Source: GCA-001735895 sp964488685
Lineage (GTDB): Bacteria > Pseudomonadota > Gammaproteobacteria > GCA-001735895
Direction: 5' to 3'
NCBI GenBank assembly: GCA_964488685.1
Contig: CAZAVY010000080.1
Location: 1-13,524, forward strand
DNA length: 13,524 nucleotides
The position numbers and the translations under genes were made by a program. The notes under the pieces were generated by a model. It was not told where the DNA came from, searched no databases, and saw nothing but the letters and a program-made list of their open reading frames with translations. The first letter of the stretch is position 1. Each line of letters begins with the position of its first letter. Below are positions 6,927-13,453 of this stretch, in pieces.

Positions 6927-7544
6927 ATGCGTTCGTACAACTTATCCATTGTCCTGGTTGTTTTTCTGACTTCTTGCGCCTCAACCTACACACCCGTTAC
7001 AGCACCGGTTAATACAAGCTTTGTGCTGCAGATAAATCAGGCATTCACGTCGTTGCCAAACTATACACGGGTTTATTTTCAGCAGGGAATGCGAATCCCC
7101 AAGGGGTCGCTGGATCGATGGACGACTTACTGCAGGCTGCATGTCTTCAATCCAGACAAAGAAGCGGACTATACGAGTTCGGTAACACCGGGGAATTTTG
7201 CGGTATCGAAGGTGAGCAATCGAGTGGAGTCTTCTGACATCCCGGTTTCGGGAACGGGGTTTTACGGTTCGGTTGGCATAGGAATGCCCAGCTATACGTC
7301 ACAGGTGGGACTGAACCGGTCGCGACACGACGGACCTCCAGCCTACTATCTGTATCGAGTAGTAATGATACTAAATGCAGCCGATCAACCCGATGTTCAA
7401 TCGCTAACCTGTTCCAGGAAATGGGCAACCCGCGGCAACTACTACCCTACGCTGGAAGAAATTCGTCGCGCCCTGGGCGATCAGGTTGAGATTGTACCAC
7501 TATCGATTTCGACCGGTGATAAATTACATTTCGTCGACGCCTAG
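6927..7544 (+). CDS. hypothetical lipoprotein (205 aa)
   Basis: The N-terminus is a clean lipoprotein signal: hydrophobic SIVLVVFL then the lipobox LTSC with Cys17, followed by a Thr/Ser/Pro-rich linker. Ser18 after the cysteine favours outer-membrane sorting by the Lol +2 rule. The mature part has a beta-rich look (NTSFVLQINQAF, TRVYFQQGMRIPKGSLDRWTTYCRLHVFN, YYLYRVVMILNA, VQSLTCSRKWA) with two further cysteines, Cys69 and Cys162, that could form a disulfide. I do not recognise a named family; it resembles the many short uncharacterised gammaproteobacterial lipoproteins. The ribosome binding site is weak: AAGAG at 6911-6915 is 11 bases before the ATG. It appears monocistronic, between a divergent acetyltransferase and the kinase gene. 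Confidence 0.72.
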   Translation: MRSYNLSIVLVVFLTSCASTYTPVTAPVNTSFVLQINQAFTSLPNYTRVYFQQGMRIPKGSLDRWTTYCRLHVFNPDKEADYTSSVTPGNFAVSKVSNRVESSDIPVSGTGFYGSVGIGMPSYTSQVGLNRSRHDGPPAYYLYRVVMILNAADQPDVQSLTCSRKWATRGNYYPTLEEIRRALGDQVEIVPLSISTGDKLHFVDA

Positions 7545-7557
7545 TCGGCTATATATT

Positions 7558-7585
7558 TCGACAGCCAGTTTCCTGTTATTATATT
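7558..7585 (+). promoter_or_regulatory. sigma70-like promoter candidate upstream of the Crp-kinase gene
   Basis: TCGACA at 7558-7563 and TATATT at 7580-7585 each match the consensus at five of six positions with a 16-base spacer. It lies 14 bases after the lipoprotein stop and about 228 bases before the kinase start, implying a long leader. The rest of the 7545-7813 gap shows only a 45-codon GTG frame (7622-7759) that I do not recognise and no terminator. Confidence 0.4.
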
Positions 7586-7813
7586 AAGAATTCTCGGCAA
7601 ATCATTCGAAGGGCAACCATCGTGCAGTTCACCTTCCTGATTTCAACCGGGCAACGGCAGTCTATGCACTGTGCAAGATTTAGCATTGCGCATCAGCGAG
7701 ATTCCTACTGCATGCAGGCCAGATTTCTCTGTTTCTGTGGCTGGTTGCGCTATATTTAATGAATTCGGCGACTAAGCTTGCCGCCCTTAATCTAACACCG
7801 ATAAGGCTATCGT

Positions 7814-9208
7814 ATGTCCATCGATACCGATGAAATCACGCTAATTCTATCCGGCGTAAAAATACTGCAGGACCTTGATGTCGAAATCATCCGTGGCATC
7901 GCCGAACACACGCGAGTCGAGAAATTCAAAAAGGGTGACCTGGTGGTCGAGGCCGGTCAGATCGGTAAACGCATCTACTTTATCTTCGAGGGTAGAGTCG
8001 AAGTGCAGATTCCGGATGTGCACGGCGATATCAAGAGCCGAATCATACTTAAAAAAGGCGAAGTGGTCGGCGAGATCTCGCTGCTGATCAATTCCACCTA
8101 CTCCGCCGATATTCGCGCACTGTCAAAGACCACGGCGTTTTACCTCGATCAACAACACTTCAAGCAATTGATCGAAGAGCACCCGGAATTTGCCGAGGTC
8201 ATGTCGCAGTTGATGACTAACCGCATGGCGCAAAATGGCGGAATCAACCAGGTCGGTAAATACGAACTGCGTAGCAAGCTGGGCGAGGGCAACATGGCAA
8301 CCGTCTTCAACGCCTGGGATCCCGAACTTGAGCGGGAAGTCGCGATTAAAATGCTCAAGTACAAACTTGCCTACGACGAGAAATTCCTTGACCGCTTCGA
8401 ACAGGAAGCGAAGATTATCGCGAGTCTCAACCATCCCAATATTGTCAATGTCTTCGAAGTCATCGACGAGTTTTCCACACGCTTCATCGTCATGGAAAAA
8501 CTACACGGACAGGACCTTTCCGTGATCCTGAAAGACAAGGGTGCTTTTGGGCTTGTCGAGACACGTGAAATCCTTTCGCAGGTCGCAGGTGCATTGCAAT
8601 ACGCACACAATCATGGCGACAAAGGCATTGTCCACCGAGATATCAAGTCTTCGAACATCGTTGTCGACCCCTACGGTAATATCAAGCTTACCGATTTCGG
8701 TATCGCCGGCCCACCACAGGGCAAAGACGTTAACATCGAAGGCACGCCTTCATACCTGGCGCCTGAAATTATCAATGGAGATTTGCTCGACGGAAGAGCC
8801 GATATCTACGCGCTCGGGGTAATGGCTTTTCATCTGCTAACCAACAGCCTGCCATTCAGTGCATCGACCTTGTCAAAATTACTGAAAATGCAGGTGAATC
8901 AGAAACCACCCGATATACGTAACGCCTGTCCTGAAATAGATGAAGACCTGGCCGGGTTCATCGACAGCGCCTTGTCGAAGGAGCCGGACGATCGCATTTC
9001 AGACTGGGACGTAATCCGTAAGATCCTGAAGCCCCCGGGACAGTTGCACCTGATGCTCGATCCTGATGAACTCGCAGTCATCATACGCTTTCGTGATACC
9101 GGTTACCAACAGTCAGCCAGTTTCATCAACGCGATGCAAAAGCAGCTCCAGGACGCCGGCATCAACCATCAAATCGAGATGCATCGCGGCAGCGACGAAA
9201 ACGACTAA
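7814..9208 (+). CDS. Crp-type cyclic-nucleotide-binding-like domain fused to a serine/threonine protein kinase
   Basis: A 464-residue soluble two-domain signalling protein. Residues about 14-130 form a CAP_ED beta-roll domain (GDLVVEAGQIGKRIYFIFEGRVEV; KGEVVGEISLL). Residues 150-408 form a complete Hanks-type kinase: glycine loop LGEGNMATV 156-164, ATP lysine Lys179 in VAIKML, helix C Glu198, catalytic HRDIKSSN 274-281, DFG 294-296, APE 316-318 and the F-helix DIYALG 330-335. All catalytic residues are intact. The cassette Glu87 is present but the canonical phosphate-binding Arg is Tyr96. A 55-residue C-terminal tail is unassigned. AAGG at 7803-7806 suits the ATG. No phosphatase or obvious substrate gene is adjacent, so the target is unknown. 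Confidence 0.93.
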   Translation: MSIDTDEITLILSGVKILQDLDVEIIRGIAEHTRVEKFKKGDLVVEAGQIGKRIYFIFEGRVEVQIPDVHGDIKSRIILKKGEVVGEISLLINSTYSADIRALSKTTAFYLDQQHFKQLIEEHPEFAEVMSQLMTNRMAQNGGINQVGKYELRSKLGEGNMATVFNAWDPELEREVAIKMLKYKLAYDEKFLDRFEQEAKIIASLNHPNIVNVFEVIDEFSTRFIVMEKLHGQDLSVILKDKGAFGLVETREILSQVAGALQYAHNHGDKGIVHRDIKSSNIVVDPYGNIKLTDFGIAGPPQGKDVNIEGTPSYLAPEIINGDLLDGRADIYALGVMAFHLLTNSLPFSASTLSKLLKMQVNQKPPDIRNACPEIDEDLAGFIDSALSKEPDDRISDWDVIRKILKPPGQLHLMLDPDELAVIIRFRDTGYQQSASFINAMQKQLQDAGINHQIEMHRGSDEND

Positions 9209-9247
9209 CGCCTTATCGCTGTCATCCCGGCCGGCATTTCTTCGAGG

Positions 9248-9319
9248 GGGTCAGTGCAGTTTTTTTCTGTAACAACGAAATTAGAAAGGAAATTGCTGGA
9301 GAAAAATCTGGCCTGACCC
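9248..9319. repeat. imperfect inverted repeat with GGGTCAG ends (REP-like)
   Basis: The left end begins GGGTCAGTGCAG followed by a T run (9248-9267). The right end (9301-9319), reverse complemented, begins GGGTCAGGCCAG followed by a T run. The arms of about 19 bases agree at roughly 16 positions, with about 30 bases between. This lies in non-coding DNA after the kinase gene. Ends of this GGGTCAG type occur as dispersed palindromes in gammaproteobacterial genomes, often linked to REP-associated transposases. No transposase gene is present. Confidence 0.5.
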
Positions 9320-9355
9320 TGGTATTCCCAGACCAGAATGGCACTTACTTAAGCA

Positions 9356-9382
9356 TGTCATCCCCGCGCAGGGGGAATCCAG
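9356..9382. repeat. dispersed GTCATCCCCGCG-type intergenic repeat
   Basis: TGTCATCCCCGCG followed by CAGGGGGAATCCAG is the familiar intergenic palindromic repeat found in many proteobacterial genomes, where a GGGGAT/ATCCCC core flanks a short GC loop. The inner match is imperfect (CCCC against GGGGG, one arm with an extra A). A possible further fragment, GTCATCCCGGCCGG, sits at 9220-9233. The 9209-9450 interval otherwise shows no gene. Confidence 0.5.
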
Positions 9383-9450
9383 TTTTTTACTGGTTTTTTG
9401 AAACCCCCGCTTTGGCTTCAGTCCAACTTTTCGGGACGGACTTTTTGGAG

Positions 9451-9678
9451 TTATTCCCATGCGAAATAAGGTTGTTCGTAATGCGCCACCCTGATATTTC
9501 TGCCGAGCAAGGCGACCTCGCGAAACTGGTAGGCGATCGCGGCGCTGGGTGCCACGAACCATGCATCACCGAGCGGCATTTTTAACACCGGGTTTTTACT
9601 CTCCCTGATGGATTCATCAATTACGATTTTATCGAGTAAAATTTTCAGGTTCCTTCGGGGCCAATTTTTTTTTTTCAT
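9451..9678 (-). CDS. possible small protein translationally coupled to srkA (75 aa)
   Basis: The ATG at 9678-9676 overlaps the srkA stop as ATGA, the usual arrangement of coupled genes. The start is followed at once by a run of eleven A residues (T at 9665-9675 on the plus strand), encoding Lys-Lys-Lys. The product has a basic N-terminus, a central acidic stretch (DKIVIDESIRES), and a C-terminus that looks protein-like (GDAWFVAPSAAIAYQFREVALLGRNIRVAHYEQPYFAWE has mixed strand and helix character in its parts). No family is recognised, and there is no signal peptide. The A run could equally be the T tract of a plus-strand terminator at the same place, so the gene may be fortuitous. Confidence 0.42.
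   Translation of the reverse strand: MKKKNWPRRNLKILLDKIVIDESIRESKNPVLKMPLGDAWFVAPSAAIAYQFREVALLGRNIRVAHYEQPYFAWE
9648..9675 (+). terminator. possible intrinsic terminator for plus-strand transcription
   Basis: GGTTCC at 9648-9653 and GGGGCC at 9657-9662 can pair through two G-T pairs around a three-base loop. They are followed by AA and eleven T residues. The stem is short and wobble-rich but the T tract is strong. It lies 440 bases after the kinase gene and would stop rightward transcription before it enters srkA antisense. Confidence 0.35.
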
Positions 9679-10718
9679 ACCACGGGCATCGTAATCGGCG
9701 CTTGTTGCAGCCCGGTCAGTACTTGCTTGAGATCGAGTATGTATTCCGACCAGTAGCGTGCGCTGTTAAACCATGGGAAAGCAAGTGGAAAGGCCGGATC
9801 GTCCCAACGCCGAGCCAGCCATGCATTGAAGTGCAAGACGCGCATAGCTCGCAGCGGTTCGATTAGTTTGAGTTCGCTTAAATCGAACTCGTAAAACATT
9901 TCATAGCCTTCGATGATTTCCAGCAACTGCAGTTGCTGATTGGCGTTGTCGCCTGACAAAAGCATCCATAAGTCCTGAATTGCCGGTCCGGATACAGCAT
10001 CATCAAAATCGACGAAATGGGGACACTCATCGCGCCACAAGACGTTACCTCGATGGCAGTCGCCATGTAAACTGATCTGTCGGTAGTTGCTTGAATCCGG
10101 GCGCCTTGTCTCGATCGCCTCCAGAATTTCAGCGCTGATGGCTCGATAGGCGGCTTCAAGATCAGGCGGAATAAACCCCGCTTCAAGCAGGTAACCGACA
10201 TTGGTACCGGCCTGATCCACCGACAGGCTGAGCCGGTGTTCGAAACGAAACCCTTGCCCCGTGGCGTGGATGCGGCCAATGAACCGGCCTAACTGGTGCA
10301 AATGATCAAGGTTATCGAGCTCCGGCGCTCGGCCACCCTGGCGTGGGTATATTGAAAACATAAAGTCATGGTAGCTGCCGATGGTTGAATACTCGTTATC
10401 GGCTTCAATCACCAGTGGTGGTACCACCGGAATTTCATGGTCGAACAGGAACCGGGTGAAGCGATGTTCTTCGTCGACTTGCTGCAGGCTCCAACGATTG
10501 GGTCGATAAAACTTGACGATGACGGGATCTTCATCCTCGATACCGACCTGGTAAACGCGATTTTCATAACTATTCAACGCGAGGATACGGGCATCACTGA
10601 AACGGCCGGTGCTTTCAACCGCGGCGATTACATGATCCGGAGTCAGGCAGGTGTAAGGATGGTCGGGCGCTGATTTTTCATTTTCCGGAGAGTCGTCGAC
10701 CTTTAGGTTGTAATTCAT
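9675..10718 (-). CDS. srkA: stress response kinase SrkA (YihE/RdoA)
   Basis: A 347-residue protein kinase of the SrkA/YihE family, which has an aminoglycoside-phosphotransferase-like fold, phosphorylates Ser/Thr and protects cells under envelope and oxidative stress. Family blocks are present in order: LALNSYENRVYQ 46-57, VIVKFYRP with ATP-binding Lys69, the helix with EEH 83-85, GRFIGRIHATG 144-154, the catalytic loop LHGDCHRGN with Asp220 and Asn225, the metal-binding VDFDDA with Asp237, the GPAIQDLWMLLSGD block 244-257, and IEPLRAMR 286-293. The E. coli protein is 328 residues, so the N-terminus is slightly longer here. No Shine-Dalgarno precedes the ATG, so a later start is possible. In E. 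coli srkA precedes dsbA; here a 75-codon frame overlaps its stop instead. Confidence 0.95.
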   Translation of the reverse strand: MNYNLKVDDSPENEKSAPDHPYTCLTPDHVIAAVESTGRFSDARILALNSYENRVYQVGIEDEDPVIVKFYRPNRWSLQQVDEEHRFTRFLFDHEIPVVPPLVIEADNEYSTIGSYHDFMFSIYPRQGGRAPELDNLDHLHQLGRFIGRIHATGQGFRFEHRLSLSVDQAGTNVGYLLEAGFIPPDLEAAYRAISAEILEAIETRRPDSSNYRQISLHGDCHRGNVLWRDECPHFVDFDDAVSGPAIQDLWMLLSGDNANQQLQLLEIIEGYEMFYEFDLSELKLIEPLRAMRVLHFNAWLARRWDDPAFPLAFPWFNSARYWSEYILDLKQVLTGLQQAPITMPVV

Positions 10719-10742
10719 TCGGGGAAGGGTAACGGATTTTAA

Positions 10743-10798
10743 GGCAAAAGGGGACGGATCTATATTTCGGCAGTAAAATAGATCCGTCCCCTTTTGCC
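10743..10798. repeat. perfect 21-bp inverted repeat (REP-like palindrome, GGGGACGGATC type)
   Basis: The left arm 10743-10763 (GGCAAAAGGGGACGGATC then TAT) and the right arm 10778-10798 are perfect reverse complements around a 14-base loop. The sequence AAAAGGGGACGGATCTAT is of the kind seen as dispersed palindromes near REP-associated tyrosine transposases in gammaproteobacteria. It starts right after the stop of the minus-strand hydrolase gene and ends 24 bases before the srkA start. It would form a very stable hairpin in transcripts on either strand and may act as a terminator or RNA-stability element between these two genes. Confidence 0.85.
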
Positions 10799-11599
10799 CT
10801 ATTCCAACTGATCCAGCCAGCCTGAAACCTCGCGCAGCAGCGCCTCCTCTTGATCGGTGAAGTAATGATCCGCACCCGGTAACACTACCTGTCGCGACTT
10901 CACATGCCCGGCCTCATCGATCATTTGTTTGCGCTCGGGTGCCAGCCGTACCACAGCCGGGAAGTCTTCGGCGCCATACAAATCGAGTATCGGTACCTTC
11001 ATCCAGTCCAACGGGAACGATTCCAGCATCGGCTGCTTATAGTCGGTTGCGCCCATACCAAGACCGACAAAGGCGTCGATGGACTTGTCCTTTTTGCTTT
11101 TGATCCAGTCCATCGCCATATGCACGCCACAGCTGTGCGCCAGCAGCACTATTCTGCGGTGTCCGTTTTCGCGCAAAAATCGTATCCCGGACTCGATTCG
11201 AGCATGCGCATACCGAAAAATCGGAACGTAGTCATAATACTTCACGTTCTTCTCCAGCACCGGCATTTGCAATGAAAGGGTACTGTAGCCGCGCTCCACG
11301 AGACCCACTCGCAGGGGATTGACCGTATCAGCCCAGTCAGGGTGGAATCCTCTGCCGTGCAGGATCACGACTCCCGCTCCGGATTCGTCGGTTTCGGTAT
11401 AAATGCTCAGAAACTCGCGACCGTCGGCTTCGAGCCATTGCGGATCGCCATCCAGAATGACATCAACAATTTCATCGGCCAGTCTCGCTTCGCGAGCATA
11501 ATCCGGTTCAGCAGCAAAAACCTGTCCTAAAGCGAGCAATAGCGATAACGCAGCGAATATTAACCTGGCTGTCAAGTAATTGACCTCACATTTTTCCAT
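10799..11599 (-). CDS. exported alpha/beta hydrolase (DUF3530-like)
   Basis: A 258-266 residue secreted alpha/beta hydrolase. The signal peptide has a hydrophobic core LIFAALSLLLALG and a likely cleavage after QVFA. The fold is visible as GAGVVILHGRGFHPDW (oxyanion region, 75-89), GYSTLSLQMP, the nucleophile elbow LLAHSCGVHMA with Ser156, a strand PILDLYGAEDFP with Asp212, and GADHYF with His245. The elbow is AHSCG rather than GxSxG. The length and layout fit DUF3530 proteins, whose substrate is unknown. The start is doubtful: ATG 11599 has no Shine-Dalgarno. TTG 11575 has GAGGT (11583-11587) seven bases upstream and begins the signal peptide cleanly, so 11575 is probably correct. It is divergent from the rhodanese gene. 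Confidence 0.85.
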   Translation of the reverse strand: MEKCEVNYLTARLIFAALSLLLALGQVFAAEPDYAREARLADEIVDVILDGDPQWLEADGREFLSIYTETDESGAGVVILHGRGFHPDWADTVNPLRVGLVERGYSTLSLQMPVLEKNVKYYDYVPIFRYAHARIESGIRFLRENGHRRIVLLAHSCGVHMAMDWIKSKKDKSIDAFVGLGMGATDYKQPMLESFPLDWMKVPILDLYGAEDFPAVVRLAPERKQMIDEAGHVKSRQVVLPGADHYFTDQEEALLREVSGWLDQLE

Positions 11600-11656
11600 T
11601 TTCGATTGGCGATCTTTCTATAGACTATATTAAAATCGAATCTGTTCGAAATTAAT

Positions 11657-11691
11657 CTACTCCTTTAGGTCGGAAATACTACTCCTATAGG
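11657..11691. promoter_or_regulatory. pair of 13-bp direct repeats, possible operator
   Basis: CTACTCCTTTAGG at 11657-11669 and CTACTCCTATAGG at 11679-11691 differ at one base. They are offset by 22 bases, about two helical turns. The second copy contains the self-complementary core CCTATAGG. They sit 41 bases before the rhodanese/MBL start and 66 bases from the hydrolase ATG, in the shared divergent region, so a regulator dimer pair could control either gene. The regulator is not identifiable from the sequence. Confidence 0.5.
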
Positions 11692-11731
11692 ATAGTAGCC
11701 ACGATCCCCCAGAGCCGGTTATAACAAAGTC

Positions 11732-13060
11732 ATGAAAATAAAATTTGCCACAGTATCGATTTTCCTGGGTCCGTTTTTGCTGGTCAACGCCGTCATCGCC
11801 GATAACCATGGTCCATTGGTAGGTCTCGACTACCTGGAGCAGGTAAATCAGCACATCGTTAATATCGACACCGCTGAACTGGAGCGATTAATCGATCAGG
11901 AGCCGACGCTGGTGGTAATCGATGTGCGTCACGAAAGTGAAGTCAACGCACGCGGCGGCATGATCGATGCGCAGCGGGAGATAATCGTTCCTCGGGGCTG
12001 GCTTGAGTTCCGTATGCCGAATGAAGTTGCCGACAAGAGTACACCGATCGTGGTCTATTGCGGGATAAACCAGAGAAGCCCGCTGGCTGCGGAAACCTTG
12101 CAGAAAATGGGATATACCAATGTAAAAAACTATGCGGATGGTTTCTTTACCTGGCTCGATCAGGGCAACCCGGTAAAAATGACCGATTATGCGCTGGATT
12201 CGATGCTTTTCCGTAAACCAGAAAAATTGGTCGATGGCGTGTGGTCTGCAATTGGTGCAACCGCCCCCGGCAGCTATGCAAACTCCGGGCATAACAACAA
12301 TCTATCATTTGTAATTGGCGACAAGGGCGTGTTGGTATTTAACGCCGGCGACAACTACCTGCTGGCAAAAGCACTACACCATGAAATCAGGCAAATCACC
12401 CCGCTCCCGGTTCAGGCTGTGGCGCTGGAAAATGGCCAGGGGCATGCGATGCTGGGCAGTAGCTACTGGCAGGAGCAGGGGGTGCCGGTAATCGCACACG
12501 TCGATACCGCTCACGAGATCGAAACCCATGGCGAAGCAATCATTGAACGCATGAGGTTGAGAAATGGCGAGAAAGCGCGCCACACTATACTCAGTAAACC
12601 TGACAAGACTTTCGACACCAGCCTCGTTGTTGATCTGGGCGGGACCAGGGTTGAACTGCTATACCTTGGCCCTGCCCACAGTCCGGGAGACATCGTCGCG
12701 TGGATTCCAGGTATAAGGCTGGTGATTTCCGGCGATATGGCCTTTCACCAGCGCCTGCTGCCGATTTTCGAACATACCGATACCGCCGCCTGGATCGAGA
12801 CCTGGGATAGGTTTGCAGGACTCGATGCAACCCATGTTATTCCCGGCCATGGCAAGCCAACCAGCATGGAAGAAGTCACGCGTTATACGCGCGATTATCT
12901 GGTCTACCTGCGCGACAAGATTGCCGAAGTGATCGATGAAGGTGGGGATTTGCAGCAGGCCTACGATGTAGATCAGTCGCCTTACGCGCACCTTGATACT
13001 TTCCACGAGCTGTCCAGGCTGAATGCCGACATGGTGTTTCGCGCAATGGAATTTGAATAG
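11732..13060 (+). CDS. exported rhodanese domain plus metallo-beta-lactamase-fold protein
   Basis: A 442-residue periplasmic protein with a signal peptide (cleavage likely after VIA, residue 23). Residues about 42-150 are a rhodanese domain: VVIDVRHESE 61-70, then the active loop CGINQRS with Cys110 and Arg115, then YADGFFTWLDQGNPV. A six-residue CxxxxR loop is typical of sulfurtransferases. Residues about 165-400 are a metallo-beta-lactamase fold similar to SoxH-like and quinoprotein-associated hydrolases. The first metal motif HxHxDH is replaced by ENGQGH (233-238), whereas His316 (GPAHSPGD), Asp335 (SGDMAF) and His373 (PGHG) remain. A sulfane-sulfur role is suggested by the rhodanese but the substrate is unknown. 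No strong Shine-Dalgarno is seen. Confidence 0.87.
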   Translation: MKIKFATVSIFLGPFLLVNAVIADNHGPLVGLDYLEQVNQHIVNIDTAELERLIDQEPTLVVIDVRHESEVNARGGMIDAQREIIVPRGWLEFRMPNEVADKSTPIVVYCGINQRSPLAAETLQKMGYTNVKNYADGFFTWLDQGNPVKMTDYALDSMLFRKPEKLVDGVWSAIGATAPGSYANSGHNNNLSFVIGDKGVLVFNAGDNYLLAKALHHEIRQITPLPVQAVALENGQGHAMLGSSYWQEQGVPVIAHVDTAHEIETHGEAIIERMRLRNGEKARHTILSKPDKTFDTSLVVDLGGTRVELLYLGPAHSPGDIVAWIPGIRLVISGDMAFHQRLLPIFEHTDTAAWIETWDRFAGLDATHVIPGHGKPTSMEEVTRYTRDYLVYLRDKIAEVIDEGGDLQQAYDVDQSPYAHLDTFHELSRLNADMVFRAMEFE

Positions 13061-13149
13061 GGTTACCAGTCCACATTTCTCATCGACCGTTGGTCGCGAG
13101 ACGGTGAAAGGTCGTGCCGTCGCTGGAGAAGAGTGGGTGGAAATGCGGG

Positions 13150-13389
13150 CTAGCGTTCATGCTCCATCAACACCGGCTTTTCGCGTTTTTCCAGCAATTG
13201 TTCTTCGGCCGACAACTGACTTTCAGCGAACATCACCTTGTAGGTAATATCATCTGAAGTGGCTCCCGCGCGTAATTTCTTTGCCTGAAGCTTTGCATCC
13301 CTGAAAGATTTGAATTGTTCCAGCAACTGCAGATTTTTCACCCGGTCTATTCCTTCGAGGGTACTGATTTTATAAAGGTAATAAGGCAT
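13150..13389 (-). CDS. conserved-looking small protein of unknown function (79 aa)
   Basis: The ATG at 13389 follows GGAG (13397-13400) by seven bases. The product starts MPYYLYKIS, has a charged helical middle (LLEQFKSFRDAKLQAKKLRAG), a strand TYKVMFAES, and ends in a Glu-rich helix with LLEKREKPVLMEHE. It is soluble, without a signal peptide or cysteines. I have a general recollection of short gammaproteobacterial proteins with this MPYYxYK start and EKREKPVLME end, of unknown function, but cannot name a family. It faces the rhodanese gene end to end, with 89 bases between, and is divergent from the partial gene at the right edge. Confidence 0.78.
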   Translation of the reverse strand: MPYYLYKISTLEGIDRVKNLQLLEQFKSFRDAKLQAKKLRAGATSDDITYKVMFAESQLSAEEQLLEKREKPVLMEHER

Positions 13390-13453
13390 GATCTATCTCC
13401 ATCATGTTAGTCACGTGCCGGGCAATGCGATGCCCTCACCCGCAGGACAGTCT

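Noticed and set aside
7622..7759. 45-codon GTG frame before the kinase gene, beginning MQFTFLIST, faintly like a DsrE/TusD start
   Set aside because: Similarity covers under ten residues and is lost afterwards; no other frame restores a DsrE-like continuation, so it cannot be called a gene or a relic.
9281..9562. 93-codon minus-strand frame after the srkA-coupled frame
   Set aside because: It runs through the GTCATCCCC-type repeat and inverted repeat and has repeat-derived composition (TGMTCLSKCHSGLGIPGSGQ).
11636..11650. TCGAA-TCTG-TTCGA inverted repeat as an operator
   Set aside because: Arms of 5 bp are expected by chance and no second copy is nearby; the 13-mer pair beside it is better supported.
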